Below are positions 37,401-45,637 of a DNA stretch of 64,000 nt, piece by piece. The DNA is from Serratia rhizosphaerae (GTDB lineage: Bacteria; Pseudomonadota; Gammaproteobacteria; Enterobacterales; Enterobacteriaceae). The notes under the pieces were generated by a model. It saw nothing but the letters and a program-made list of their open reading frames with translations, was not told the origin of the DNA and ran no database searches. The position numbers and the translations under genes were made by a program. Numbering within the stretch: position 1 is the first letter of the stretch; every line of letters starts with the position of its first letter. The stretch is from contig NZ_CP041764.1 of assembly GCF_009817885.1 (NCBI RefSeq), positions 4,960,001 to 5,024,000 on the forward strand, read 5' to 3'.

Positions 37401-40021
37401 TCGCTGCTCCAGCGCATCAGGTCGCCGCTGCGGTACATCACCTCGCCGCGGCTGAACGGGTTGGCGACAAAGCGCGCCGCGGTCAGATCCGGGCGGCGCA
37501 GGTAGCCGCGCGCAATGCCTTTGCCGGCGATATACAGCTCGCCGGCGACGCCGATCGGCACCGGCTGCAGCTGTTTATCCAGCAGCCACACTTCGGTGTT
37601 GGCCACCGCGCGCCCCACCACCGGCTGTTCGGCGGCGTCAACCGGCGCGCCCAGCGTATCCACGGTGTATTCCGACGGCCCGTAATAGTTGTGGATTTCC
37701 ACTTCCGGGTGCTGCTGCATCAGGTTCCACAGCGTCGGCGTTGCCGCCTCCCCGCCGATCATCACAAACGACGGCCGCGGGAAGTCGCCCTGCAGCAGCC
37801 CGCAGTCCACCATCTGCGAGAAGAAGGACGGCGTGATATCCAGCAGATCCACCGGCGTCTGGCGGGTCTGTTCCAGCAGCGCCCAGGCGTCGCGCCGCAG
37901 CTCTTCGTCGAAGATATACAGCTCGCAGCCCATGATCATGCAGAACAGCGGCTCCCAGGAGGAGTCGAACGAGAACGATGCGGTGTGTCCGGCGCGCATG
38001 CGCCGCCCGTGGCGGGCCTGATATTTCTCAATCGCCGGGCCGAACAGATACGCCTGATGGGACAGGAACAGGTTCAGCAGGCCGCGATGGGTCGACATCA
38101 CCCCTTTCGGCCGTCCGGTCGAGCCGGAGGTGTAGATCATATAGGCCAGATGGGCCTCATGCAGCGGCTCGCGCCGTTCGGCATCCTCAATCGGATGCGA
38201 CGCCGCCGCCGCGCACAGCGCCCGGCAGTGCGCATCATCCAGACACAATACCTGCGGCAGTTCCGGCATCTGCGGCAGCGTACCGCGCTGCGTCAGCAGC
38301 AGCGCCGGTTTGGCGTCGTCGCACATCAGCGCCAGACGCTCGCGTGGGTAGTCCAGATCGAGCGGCATATAGGCCGCGCCGCTGGCCAGCACCGCAAACA
38401 GCGCCACCAGCGTGTCCACCGAGCGCGGAATGCCGATCGCCACCACATCTTCAGCGCCGATGCCGTGATCAATCAGCACCCGCGCCAGCTGCATCACCCG
38501 TTCCGACAGCTGGCGGTAGCTGAGGCTCTGCCCGCCGCACGCCACCGCCGTTGCCTCCGGCTGCTGCGCCACCCGCTGCAGCAGCGCGTCGATGATCGAG
38601 GTCATGCCGGCAGGCGTCGTCAGTTCACGTCCGCGCCCCCAGGCGGCCAGCCGTTGCCGTTCCGCTTCGCCGATCAGCGGCAGTTCGCCGTTCGGCCGCT
38701 GCGGCTGATGCGCCAGCTGCTGCAGCAGATGGCCGATGCGTTCGGCATGCTGCCGCAGCGTGGCGGCGGAATATTTCTGCGGGTTGGCCACCAGCGAGAC
38801 GTACAGCGCCTCGTTCTGGAAGCCCAGTTCAAACTCCAGATCGTCCACCGGCCCCATCGCCAGCGTATGCGTCACCGCCGGCTGGCCGTCAAAGGATAAG
38901 GCGCTGTGATACACCTTCACGTTAATCACCGGGCCGTACAGCTCCTGCTGCTGCCCCACCAGCCCTAAATCACGCCGGATTTGCTCCGCCTCATAACGCT
39001 GATGGCGGCGCACCTGTTTGATTTCCGCCACCACCGCCCGGCAGGTTTCCGCCAGCGACATCTGCGGCGTCACCGTCAGCTGCAGCGGCAGCACATTCAC
39101 CACCGGCCCGATCGCCGCCAGCGCCTGCGATCCCATGCGGCGCATAAACGGAAACCCTACCGACAGACGGCTTTCACCGCTGATGCGCGCCAGATACACC
39201 ACCAACGCCGCAGTGACGATGTCAGCCGGCTGTGCCTGCTGCAACGCCTCCTCGCCCTGCAGCGCGTCGAACAGCGTCGCCGGCAACACCAGCGACTGTT
39301 TGAGCGGCCGCGCCTCCCCGGCAACGACGCAATTTTCGTGCGACAGCGACAGCGTCGGCGGCAGGTCGCGCAGCCGCTGCTGCCAGAACATCGCCGCCCG
39401 CTCCGCCGCCGGCGAACTCGCCCACTCACGGTACTCCGTCACCACCTCGCCGAACGGGGTGAACGGCGACGGCGACAGCGTCTCGCCCTGACGCAATGCG
39501 CGGTAAATATCGGCGATCCGGCGGGTAACGGCGTCAAAACTGAAGCCGTCCAGCATGATATGGTGGAAGCGCTGGTACCAGAACCAGCGCCCTTCGCCGA
39601 CCTGCATCACCACCTGACGGTACAGCGGCCGTTCGCCGTCGGCGGGCAGCGACTGCGCCAGATCGTCTTCCATCAGCGCCAGCGCGGCCTGCTCCCCGTC
39701 CGGTTGCCGGCTGAAGTCCAGCCACTCGGCGGGCGCGACCTGCGCCGCATCGGCCCGCAGCGGCAGACGCTGCAGCGGTACACCGTCCGCCGACTCATAG
39801 AAACGCGCCTGCACGGTGTCGGCCTCCGCCAGCCCCTGGCGAATGGCGCGCTCCAGGCACGGGCGGTCAATCTCGCCGCGCAGTTCGGTATAGTGCGCCA
39901 CGGCGAAGCTGTTGCGCCGCAGCGCGATTTGATCGGCGATCCAGATGCCCGGTTGCGCCGCAACCAGCGGATATTCCTGGTAGTCGAGCCGGGTTTCAGG
40001 CAGTGAAAGGGTTTCTGACAT
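31493..40021 (-). CDS. Two-module siderophore NRPS (C-A-T-E-C-A-T-TE)
   Basis: A 2842-aa EntF-related synthetase with two modules. C1 (motif HHIMLDG near residue 153) should accept dihydroxybenzoate. A1 spans about 485-980 (YTSGSTGRPKG near 629). T1 has LGGDSISAM near 1028. An epimerase follows, with HHLATDGVSW near 1204, RTLGWLTAEYPL and FNYLGRF. C2 carries HHLIVDG near 1690. A2 (about 2000-2490) has FDVSVWEFFWP and HFVPSML, the serine-type pocket of EntF. T2 has LGGHSLLAM near 2545, and the thioesterase GYSLGG near 2678. The A1 pocket, read by eye, is D-S-W-D-M-G-Y-V-D and suggests a basic residue. Predicted product: dihydroxybenzoyl-D-X-L-serine, probably as a trilactone. An AAGGAtag ribosome site precedes the start. 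Confidence 0.92.
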   Translation of the reverse strand: MSETLSLPETRLDYQEYPLVAAQPGIWIADQIALRRNSFAVAHYTELRGEIDRPCLERAIRQGLAEADTVQARFYESADGVPLQRLPLRADAAQVAPAEWLDFSRQPDGEQAALALMEDDLAQSLPADGERPLYRQVVMQVGEGRWFWYQRFHHIMLDGFSFDAVTRRIADIYRALRQGETLSPSPFTPFGEVVTEYREWASSPAAERAAMFWQQRLRDLPPTLSLSHENCVVAGEARPLKQSLVLPATLFDALQGEEALQQAQPADIVTAALVVYLARISGESRLSVGFPFMRRMGSQALAAIGPVVNVLPLQLTVTPQMSLAETCRAVVAEIKQVRRHQRYEAEQIRRDLGLVGQQQELYGPVINVKVYHSALSFDGQPAVTHTLAMGPVDDLEFELGFQNEALYVSLVANPQKYSAATLRQHAERIGHLLQQLAHQPQRPNGELPLIGEAERQRLAAWGRGRELTTPAGMTSIIDALLQRVAQQPEATAVACGGQSLSYRQLSERVMQLARVLIDHGIGAEDVVAIGIPRSVDTLVALFAVLASGAAYMPLDLDYPRERLALMCDDAKPALLLTQRGTLPQMPELPQVLCLDDAHCRALCAAAASHPIEDAERREPLHEAHLAYMIYTSGSTGRPKGVMSTHRGLLNLFLSHQAYLFGPAIEKYQARHGRRMRAGHTASFSFDSSWEPLFCMIMGCELYIFDEELRRDAWALLEQTRQTPVDLLDITPSFFSQMVDCGLLQGDFPRPSFVMIGGEAATPTLWNLMQQHPEVEIHNYYGPSEYTVDTLGAPVDAAEQPVVGRAVANTEVWLLDKQLQPVPIGVAGELYIAGKGIARGYLRRPDLTAARFVANPFSRGEVMYRSGDLMRWSSEGQLVFIGRTDHQIKVRGFRVELGEVESALAALPQVGRAVVIAEEIGATHRLIGYCSVQDAALRASPTLQSDLLAALAGRLPDYMVPALLVVMDELPLNVNGKIDRQALPQPQQAVSNVSRDAANDAERLICHAMAQLLGMERVGADDDFFALGGDSISAMGLGTALRRAGYLLRPRDIFAQHTPARMAKAMQPLTAQRQPLREVQHGPIDGLPILHAFGEQGDINRLFAHGVFLRVPAALEAGQLRSVLTQLRAAHPVLDARTREGQLWVGESGGAGCLRVQTTEGGLEAAAEQAFDQALSRLDPAAGVMMQAVLLPCGGESQGLVLVIHHLATDGVSWRILLEELRQLAEAAMRGETPALPAEETSLYEWSCWLREDSAARAAELPFWRAMLADGAPRLGARALDPAQDRPAALRERRTLLNGELTAALLGALPHRYRANVEEIILSALALACRQRFGASQLRIGVESHGRAEVGANDLARTLGWLTAEYPLLIALDAEPAHQAVRAVKQVVRAVRDRGIGYGQLRYLHPQHRDALSALAARNAPEILFNYLGRFGQEQTLWTPQRTQQRFRDVFAVAQDAQQTLSHPLEVNIFVEEGEQPRLAVNWSWLPAIFSEQDIAALHDGIEQALAELSAFAARQPAQAAATLVAAELAPLTVRDEQLQQWQQRHGPLADALPLLPLQHGLLFHAQTAAVGGSYNSLTRLSLSGELDEQRLQQALDAVVRRHPQLAARFTREGEPLQLLPLLAESDSPWPLDVQPLPAQSAQQEAQALRTLEQEELARDLFNQGGAMLHALLVRHGDEARYTLFLNAHHLIVDGWSTPVVLGDLLTALYQGPSALPPLRSRYGDIVRQLTARDAEASRQIWRQTLQNARPTLLFGERSHDEQVYEREMTLPPALEQRLLNLCRERGLTLNSVMQGIWALQLASHSGQQDVVFGSPVSGRFGQVDGVEEHVGLFSNTLPVRVRLDGQRSLCEQMAELQQQQIALLEHDDLGLGEIQRLAGAGTLFDTLLVVENYPDNGALLGGDRPLRCDAIANKGYTHYPLTLLVLPGERLRLLMEYRASVPQPQRFAERLMLLLTQWIEQPDRPLAQWQLQTPQEQALIAAVNQTAHLLTANTLPQAVAQQAARTPDAVALQDAQHCLSYREMQQQTQLLAQRLRQAGIRPGDIVAVALPRSVRLSLALSAVVQLGAAWLPLDTGYPDERLAYMVADAQPRLIISDSALQARFAALAPVLTFDEVTLSHEPSPTAEAWPAIDPDAPAYVLYTSGSTGRPKGVVVSHRAIINRLYWMQHAYPLDGQDVVLQKTPCSFDVSVWEFFWPLMVGARLVMAPPEAHRDPQALTALIDEYRVTTLHFVPSMLAIWVEALAEQASPQRARSLKQVFCSGEALSCELAARYQTQVGAPLHNLYGPTEAAVDVTYQPASGAALAAVSGAGVPIGRPVWNTQLHILDALLRPVPVGCAGDLYLSGVQLAAGYLRRADLTAQRFVASPAGDGQRMYRTGDIARWLEDGSVEYLGRSDDQLKIRGQRIELGEIEQALLAQPGVAQAAAHAIVLSPQAAAAGGADMRQLVAWLVPQPGMALDSEVLAQALAQRLPAHMLPVSYVLTDSFPLSANGKLDRKALPKPQYQQTAGRAPRSDSELLVAGLFSRILQRDGICAGDDFFALGGHSLLAMRLAAELRQQSGRSLSVGQIMFARSVENMAALLDEAQPGGNAESRGAGEILRLRGGDGPALFCLHPASGFAWQYAGLMRYLPGDFPIVGLQSPRPDGVIARCDTLDQMVDRHLANLRDLQPHGPYYLLGYSLGGTLAHAMAARLQQQGEEVAFLGMLDTYPPEGQDWSGPSEEQAQQEVAQEQAEFMAEDDGDPALRAEKAAMFNDIVANYKDAVRLLSTARSARFNGTATLFVASKTLPAEMDVNATWAPYLQRLTCYPQACEHADILSPASLETLGPLLHSLLTRQYRLA

Positions 40022-40072
40022 GCTTTCTATCCTTTTCCTTAAACGGAACGTGTCGGAACTTGAGCGCGCGGA

Positions 40073-40300
40073 TTACGGCGCCGGCGTTACGCTGTTTTTC
40101 AGCGCCGCGGGGCGCATGTCCTGCCAATGGGCTTCGATAAACGCGATGCACTCGGCGCGCGTCGCCGGCCCCATCACCTCATGCCAGCCTGCCGGCACGG
40201 CGGCAAACTGCGGCCACAGCGAATACTGCTGTTGCTGGTTGATCAGCACCAAAAACGGCAGGCTTTCATCATCAAAAGGGTTTTGTTGTTCCTGAGTCAT
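40073..40300 (-). CDS. MbtH-like NRPS accessory protein
   Basis: A small protein (75 aa from the ATG at 40300; GTG at 40309 and ATG at 40306 are alternatives) of the MbtH family, which binds adenylation domains and supports their folding or activity. It has NPFDDES, the QYSLWPQFAAVPAGW core with the conserved tryptophans, and the ending HWQDMRP. I prefer 40300 because AGGTG then lies at a proper distance. It sits between the esterase gene and the NRPS as in the enterobactin locus (fes-ybdZ-entF), and its partner is the adjacent NRPS. Confidence 0.92.
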   Translation of the reverse strand: MTQEQQNPFDDESLPFLVLINQQQQYSLWPQFAAVPAGWHEVMGPATRAECIAFIEAHWQDMRPAALKNSVTPAP

Positions 40301-40312
40301 TTCCATCACCTG

Positions 40313-41656
40313 TTAGTCGAAATGTATGTCGTCCATATCGGAAAGCAGCCAGTGCAGTCCGTCCAGCAGCCCGCCGCGCCAGCACAGCGCGTCATGGCCG
40401 CCGGAAAATACCCGGTAGTTGACCCGATGCCCGGCGGCCTTCAGCGCCTGCTGCATCTGTTGATTCACAAATTCGATATCCGCTTCCCGGTCGCCGGCTT
40501 CCTGAAATACCGTCAGCGTGCCCGCGGCCACCCGGCCCTGACGCACCTGCTGCGTCAGCCAGCCTTCGTCAAACTCCGCGCGCCGGGCAAAATCGGTGAC
40601 GTACTGCACCGTCGGCCACCAGAACGAACCGGACTGGCTCAGCACCCGGCCAAAGCGCTGCGGCCAGTGCAGCCCGGCGTACATCGCCGCCAGCCCGCCG
40701 TAGCTCTGCCCCGCCACCACGGTGCGCGCGCCGCTGTCGCTGAACGCCATGCGTTGGCGCACCAACGGCAGCAACTCCGCCTGCAGCGCCAGCCAAAAGT
40801 CGGCATTGCAGGGCAGTTCCCGCTCGCGGTGCTGGCCGTCGATCACATCAATCAGCAGATAGCAGGCCGGCGGCAGCCGACCGGCAGCCGTTTCGCGCGC
40901 CAGCACCGGCAGCAGAGGCTGGCCGTCCACCCAGTTCTGACCGTCCAGCAGGATCACCAGCGGCCGCTCAGCCGCAGAGGCGCCCTCGCCGCTGGCGTAC
41001 GCCCAGATGCGGCGCTGATTGCCCAGCGTTTCGCTGCGCCACAGGAAGTGGTGTAACCGCGACGCATCAAGCGGCGGCGGCGTGGTCAGCCAGGCGCGCT
41101 GATCGGCGGCGTCCGGCCCTTGCGCCAGCGACAACGGCTGGCCGATGCGGGTCGACGCGGCGGGATAGGGATTGAGCGGATCGGCAATTGCCAGCGGGAA
41201 CAGAGAGATCCACCAGGCGCGCTGCTGCTGGCGGCACTGCGCCCGATCGGCGCTGAAAACGGGGGGAAGCTGCGCATCCTGCACCGGGATCAGACTGTAA
41301 CTGCCGCGCCAGTCGCGCGGCAGCAGGGTTGACCAGTGCCAGATATCCGTGCCCGGCAGACGCTGCAGCGTGCTTGGATCGGTGCTGTGGTGGTCGGTCA
41401 CGCCGTTGATATCGACATACACCCGCCGGATCGGCGAACGCGGCTCATCCCCGTGCGGATCGCGCCACAGCCAGGTGAAGCGCGCCTGCTGCCGATCATG
41501 CTCTTCGACGATCGGCGTTCCCCGCTGCGCGACCTGCTGCCACCACGCCGCCTGCCCGGCCTGTTCAGCCTGCAACCACCGGCTGACCGTCCCTGCCGCT
41601 ACCGTGCTCTGTGCGCTTACTGCCGCTCCCTGTCGGGCGACTGGCAAAATATGCAT
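40313..41656 (-). CDS. fes: Fes-type ferric siderophore esterase
   Basis: A 447-aa cytosolic alpha/beta hydrolase that cleaves the serine-lactone backbone of imported ferric catecholates to release iron. The N-terminal Fes domain includes FTWLWRDPHGDEP. The hydrolase domain carries VILLDGQNW, the nucleophile elbow GQSYGGLAAMYAG and a late catalytic histidine in GGHDALCWRGGL. This gene supports the view that the NRPS product is a serine lactone. First gene of the minus-strand operon, behind a Fur-like box at 41708. The product of this locus is not enterobactin itself, so substrate preference may differ from E. coli Fes. Confidence 0.9.
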   Translation of the reverse strand: MHILPVARQGAAVSAQSTVAAGTVSRWLQAEQAGQAAWWQQVAQRGTPIVEEHDRQQARFTWLWRDPHGDEPRSPIRRVYVDINGVTDHHSTDPSTLQRLPGTDIWHWSTLLPRDWRGSYSLIPVQDAQLPPVFSADRAQCRQQQRAWWISLFPLAIADPLNPYPAASTRIGQPLSLAQGPDAADQRAWLTTPPPLDASRLHHFLWRSETLGNQRRIWAYASGEGASAAERPLVILLDGQNWVDGQPLLPVLARETAAGRLPPACYLLIDVIDGQHRERELPCNADFWLALQAELLPLVRQRMAFSDSGARTVVAGQSYGGLAAMYAGLHWPQRFGRVLSQSGSFWWPTVQYVTDFARRAEFDEGWLTQQVRQGRVAAGTLTVFQEAGDREADIEFVNQQMQQALKAAGHRVNYRVFSGGHDALCWRGGLLDGLHWLLSDMDDIHFD

Positions 41657-41707
41657 GTAATTCCTTACGGTAAAGTGAGGTAGTTTTACGAAGATTTACA
41701 ATCGTAT

Positions 41708-41722
41708 TGATAATCATTCTTA
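41708..41722. promoter_or_regulatory. Fur box in the fes/receptor divergent promoter
   Basis: TGATAATCATTCTTA matches 12 of 14 specified positions of the 7-1-7 Fur consensus. It lies 50 bases upstream of fes and 150 upstream of the rightward receptor gene. Confidence 0.8.
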
Positions 41723-41870
41723 TTTTCAATATCATTTGCGAGCTTTTTTGCTACGGCGCGTTTCGGCAAATCAGCAACGGCCGACAGGTGGGATAAACAA
41801 GGCCGTCAGCAGGCAGCGTGAGGAGTAACGCACGCCTTCATACAGCACACGTTTTTATTCAGGGGTTACA

Positions 41871-44051
41871 ATGAGATTGAAAAACAAAGGGATAATTAGA
41901 AAACAACCGGCAACGCCGGGGCAGCTGTTCTATTTGTTATTTTCACCTTCCCTCATCCTGTTGCCGGCGCTGCCGGGCTATGCGGCGGACGAAGAGAGCA
42001 TGATCGTCACGGCGCAAAGCGTGACCGCGCCGCTGAAAGGCCCGGTGGCCAAAGACAGCGCCGCCGGCACCAAAACCGCCACCCCGCTGCGCAAAACGCC
42101 GCAGGCGATTTCCGTGATTACCCGCCAGCAGATGGACGACCAGGCCGCCCTCTCCGTGTCTGATGCGCTGAACTACACCAGCGGCCTGCTGACCAACTAC
42201 CGCGGCGGCTCGAACCGCAACGATGAGGTGATCGCCCGCGGCTTCCGCTATATGCCCAAGTTTCTTGACGGCCTGAGCTACGGCCTGTCCGGCCAGGCCG
42301 GCGCGGCGGGCCAGATCGATCCCTGGCTGCTGGAGCGCGTCGAGGTGGTGCACGGCCCGGCTTCCGTGCTGTATGGGCAGGTCAACCCCGGGGGCATTAT
42401 CAGCATGACCAGCAAGCGCCCCACCGCCGAGAGCATCCACAAAATCCGCCTCAGCAGCGGTAACCGCCACTACGGCGAGGCGGCGTTTGATTTCGGCGGC
42501 CGGCTCAACGACGACAACACGCTGTTCTACCGGCTGAACGGCGTCGCCAGCACCCAGCATCAGTCGATGAAAGACAACAAGCAGCAGCGTCTGGCCATCG
42601 CCCCGGCGCTCACCTGGCTGCCCAATGCCGACACCAGCTTTACGCTGCTGACCAGCTACCAGAACGAACCGAAGGCCGGCTTCCGCAACTTCCTGCCCGC
42701 CAACGGCACGGTGTTCAGCACCAGCGCGGGACGTATTCCCTACGACTTCAACGTCAGCGACCCGAGCTACAACCAGGCAAAGCGCGAGCAAACCTCGGTG
42801 GGCTATATTTTCGACCACAGCCTCAACGACGTGCTCACCTTCCAGCAGAACCTGCGCTACACCAATATGGACGAGTCCTACAAATATCTGGTGTACACCT
42901 TTGACGCCGACGACCGTAACGATCATTCCATCAACCGCCGGCCGCAGCACGATAAAATCGAGTCGCAGGAGCTCGGCATCGACAACCAGCTGAAGGCCGA
43001 ATTCGCCACCGCCGACGTCAAGCACACGCTGCTGGGCGGGCTGGATTACAAATGGAGCGACGTGGACAGCAAGCTGTGGCGCGACAGCGGCGATCAATAC
43101 ATTCTCGACTGGGCGCACCCGACCCCGGTGCATATCGATGAAAGCACCTTCAGCCTGGCCACCAGCACCCGCAAAAAGCTGGACCAGCTGGGGATCTACC
43201 TGCAGGATCAGCTGGAGTGGAACCGCTGGAACCTGCTGCTGTCCGGCCGTCAGGACTGGTCGGAAGTCCGCACGCAGGACCGCGTGGCGGACAGCAACGT
43301 GCAGCAGAACGACAGCAAGTTCAGCGGCCGCGCCGGCCTGCTGTATGCGTTCGATAACGGCCTGTCGCCGTATATCAGCTACAGCACCTCCTTCGAGCCT
43401 AACCTGAGCAGCGGTGCGCCGGGCAGCGATCCGTTCAAGCCCACCACCGGCGAGCAGACCGAAATCGGCCTGAAATATCAGCCGCCGGGCAGCAACACGC
43501 TGCTGACCCTGTCGGCCTTTGATATCACCCAGAAAAACATCACCGCCTATAACAGCGTAACCGGCTATAACGAGCAGGTCGGCAAGGTGCGTTCCAAAGG
43601 GATCGAGGCCGAAGCGCACGCGCAGCTGACGCCGGCGATCAACGTCATGGCCGCCTACAGCTATACCGATGCGGTCACTAAGGAGAGCGCCATCGGTGAG
43701 CAGGTCGGCCATACGCCCGCCAGCATTCCGCGCCACGCCGCCTCCGCCTGGGGCAGCTACCGCTTCCGGCACGGCGCGCTGCAGGGGCTGACGCTGGGCA
43801 GCGGCGTACGCTATACCGGCACCAGCTGGGGGGATTCCGAAGGCGGGTTTAAAATTCCGCACTACACCTTGTACGACCTGATGGCGAAGTATGAACTGGG
43901 CCAGGCCAGCCCGTCGCTGCGCGGCGCCACGCTGCAGTTGAACGTCAACAACGTGGCGGACAAGCACTATGTCGCCTCCTGCGGCAATACCTCGGCCTGC
44001 TTCTACGGCAGCGGCCGCAGCGTTATCGCCTCGGTGGCTTACAGCTGGTAA
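41871..44051 (+). CDS. TonB-dependent siderophore receptor, FhuA/Fct-like
   Basis: Outer-membrane receptor of 726 aa. The signal peptide ends near LPALPGYAADE. The TonB-box-like ESMIVTAQ follows. The plug has KTPQAISVITRQQMDDQ and LERVEVVHGPASVLYGQVNPGG. The barrel ends in aromatic IASVAYSW, after a cysteine pair in ASCGNTSACFYGSGRS typical of FhuA-like receptors. The ferrichrysobactin receptor Fct of Dickeya belongs to this sequence group, which fits a chrysobactin-like product from the adjacent NRPS. AGGGGT precedes the ATG at 41871. It is divergent from fes, with a shared Fur box. Confidence 0.88.
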   Translation: MRLKNKGIIRKQPATPGQLFYLLFSPSLILLPALPGYAADEESMIVTAQSVTAPLKGPVAKDSAAGTKTATPLRKTPQAISVITRQQMDDQAALSVSDALNYTSGLLTNYRGGSNRNDEVIARGFRYMPKFLDGLSYGLSGQAGAAGQIDPWLLERVEVVHGPASVLYGQVNPGGIISMTSKRPTAESIHKIRLSSGNRHYGEAAFDFGGRLNDDNTLFYRLNGVASTQHQSMKDNKQQRLAIAPALTWLPNADTSFTLLTSYQNEPKAGFRNFLPANGTVFSTSAGRIPYDFNVSDPSYNQAKREQTSVGYIFDHSLNDVLTFQQNLRYTNMDESYKYLVYTFDADDRNDHSINRRPQHDKIESQELGIDNQLKAEFATADVKHTLLGGLDYKWSDVDSKLWRDSGDQYILDWAHPTPVHIDESTFSLATSTRKKLDQLGIYLQDQLEWNRWNLLLSGRQDWSEVRTQDRVADSNVQQNDSKFSGRAGLLYAFDNGLSPYISYSTSFEPNLSSGAPGSDPFKPTTGEQTEIGLKYQPPGSNTLLTLSAFDITQKNITAYNSVTGYNEQVGKVRSKGIEAEAHAQLTPAINVMAAYSYTDAVTKESAIGEQVGHTPASIPRHAASAWGSYRFRHGALQGLTLGSGVRYTGTSWGDSEGGFKIPHYTLYDLMAKYELGQASPSLRGATLQLNVNNVADKHYVASCGNTSACFYGSGRSVIASVAYSW

Positions 44052-44058
44052 ATATCCC

Positions 44059-44094
44059 GCCGGCGGCCGTGAGATCGCGGCCGCCGGCGTTTTT
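44059..44094 (+). terminator. Terminator of the FhuA/Fct-like receptor gene
   Basis: CGCCGGCGGCCG stem, short loop, complementary CGGCCGCCGGCG, then TTTTT, eight bases after the receptor stop. Confidence 0.88.
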
Positions 44095-44484
44095 CGTCAC
44101 CGCATCTAGCTTATCCCGACGGCGCCGCCGCCCACCGACAGTCCCAGGCACACTGCCATGGCGGGTCACTAAATTGCAAAGAAAGCGACTATCGAATCCT
44201 TAGGCACGTAAAATCAAACAAACCAATTTAATTTCAATTAATTACGCAGATATCAATGCAAAATTACGCATGCAACACCTTGCATTCCCGTTCAATAAAA
44301 TCATACGGTTATCACATATCCCGTTTCTATTCGGGAAAATTTCGGCAACGAACCCACGTCCAATAAATATGATCTCGGTCATCATAAGCATGCGACCGTA
44401 TCCGCTTTAACCTTGGTGGCCACCCTCGCACATTGAAACCCTGAACATAGTTAGCTATGTTACAGCCATGCCAATTAACAAGGA
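44095..44484. other. Intergenic region at the left edge of the prophage remnant
   Basis: About 390 bases; GC content drops visibly near 44170. No tRNA, no recognisable attachment repeat and no credible gene. The left attachment site of the former prophage should be somewhere here, but I could not match it to sequence right of the integrase. Confidence 0.4.
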
Positions 44485-45630
44485 ATGTTGAGTATCGTGA
44501 AGAGATTGCCTGGCTGCTTATACCAACCGTTCCATGGCGAACTTGCACCTGAACTGTATGACAGGATCATCATACCATCTCGTGCATGGAGCATGGTTTG
44601 CCGTGACTATACATTCGATGATAAAAGTGCCATAGGTTTTAGTAATTTTGGCTCGGATATCAAAGAACGTGCTGCCTGGAACAACGCCCCCGTTGATGAG
44701 CAAGGTTATTATGCCAAGTCGATGAAACACAACATCGAGCATGGTGACGTTGTTTATATCGACACCAAGTCGCTATGGAATCCTTTAGACTTCGCGTTTT
44801 ACATCAATCACCAAGGGTTTCTAGTATCAAATTCTGGCTACAGCGCCTTTAAGCTTGATGGTGCCAATCGAATTATTCGCTATTACGAACAAGCCATTAC
44901 ATCACGTCGTGGGCAGGAGCGACCGGCAGCCACCGTTCGTCCTCTTCCACAGCAGCCTCAAAAGGCCAAGCAACAGCTCCATACGTTAAACAGCAAAGCG
45001 GTTGGACGGTTGTTAGCCGCAGGCGGGATATATAACCAAAATGTGGAGGGGTTTGCTGAAACAGCAAAACAGCTCGGCGGGGAGGCGGCTGATGGTTTTA
45101 GTCAGGTTGCCAACCCTCAGTCTATTGGTTCGCTGATCGCACTCTCATCTATCGTAGCCGTAGCAAAACTGCCAAACGGTAACATTGCGAATATCAAATC
45201 ATTAGAAGAGTTACAACATTATTTAGGAACATACAAAAAACAACCAACACTTCTAAATAACATAGATGTATTAAAAATGAGCTATATAAAACGCCCAATG
45301 GAAGAGAGAAATATTCTGCGTAAAGAGTTTGATAATAAAGTAAGGAGAAATTTCCTTAAATCGATTTCTAATGACAAAGGGATGAGCGAACGCTTCAACC
45401 CTATTGAACGATCAGACATAGCTTCCGGAAGGCCACCTAAAGGATGGTCTGTTCACCATAAATTACCGTTAGATGATAGTGGAACTAATGATTTCAGCAA
45501 CCTAACACTAATATCTAACTCTGAGCATGCCATTTTCACAACAACTCAAAGAAAAATCGTTCGCGGTATGTCACTTGACGAATCCAAAGATATTCTATGG
45601 CCAGTCCCCAAGGGAAAGGTTTACCCATGA
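44485..45630 (+). CDS. Polymorphic-type toxin with C-terminal HNH nuclease domain
   Basis: A 381-aa protein whose last 70 residues hold a classical HNH core: WSVHHKLPLDDSGTNDFSNL with His324/His325, then SNSEHAIF with His348. These C-terminal nucleases are typical of contact-dependent or T6SS toxins. The N-terminal 150 residues and the alanine/glutamine-rich middle match no trafficking domain I know; Rhs, VgrG, PAAR or filamentous hemagglutinin repeats are absent. The start is uncertain: ATG 44485, TTG 44488 or GTG 44497, all near AAGGA. A SUKH-like immunity gene begins eight bases after the stop, which strongly supports the toxin reading. GC content is low, suggesting transfer. Confidence 0.78.
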   Translation: MLSIVKRLPGCLYQPFHGELAPELYDRIIIPSRAWSMVCRDYTFDDKSAIGFSNFGSDIKERAAWNNAPVDEQGYYAKSMKHNIEHGDVVYIDTKSLWNPLDFAFYINHQGFLVSNSGYSAFKLDGANRIIRYYEQAITSRRGQERPAATVRPLPQQPQKAKQQLHTLNSKAVGRLLAAGGIYNQNVEGFAETAKQLGGEAADGFSQVANPQSIGSLIALSSIVAVAKLPNGNIANIKSLEELQHYLGTYKKQPTLLNNIDVLKMSYIKRPMEERNILRKEFDNKVRRNFLKSISNDKGMSERFNPIERSDIASGRPPKGWSVHHKLPLDDSGTNDFSNLTLISNSEHAIFTTTQRKIVRGMSLDESKDILWPVPKGKVYP

Positions 45631-45637
45631 GGTTTCT

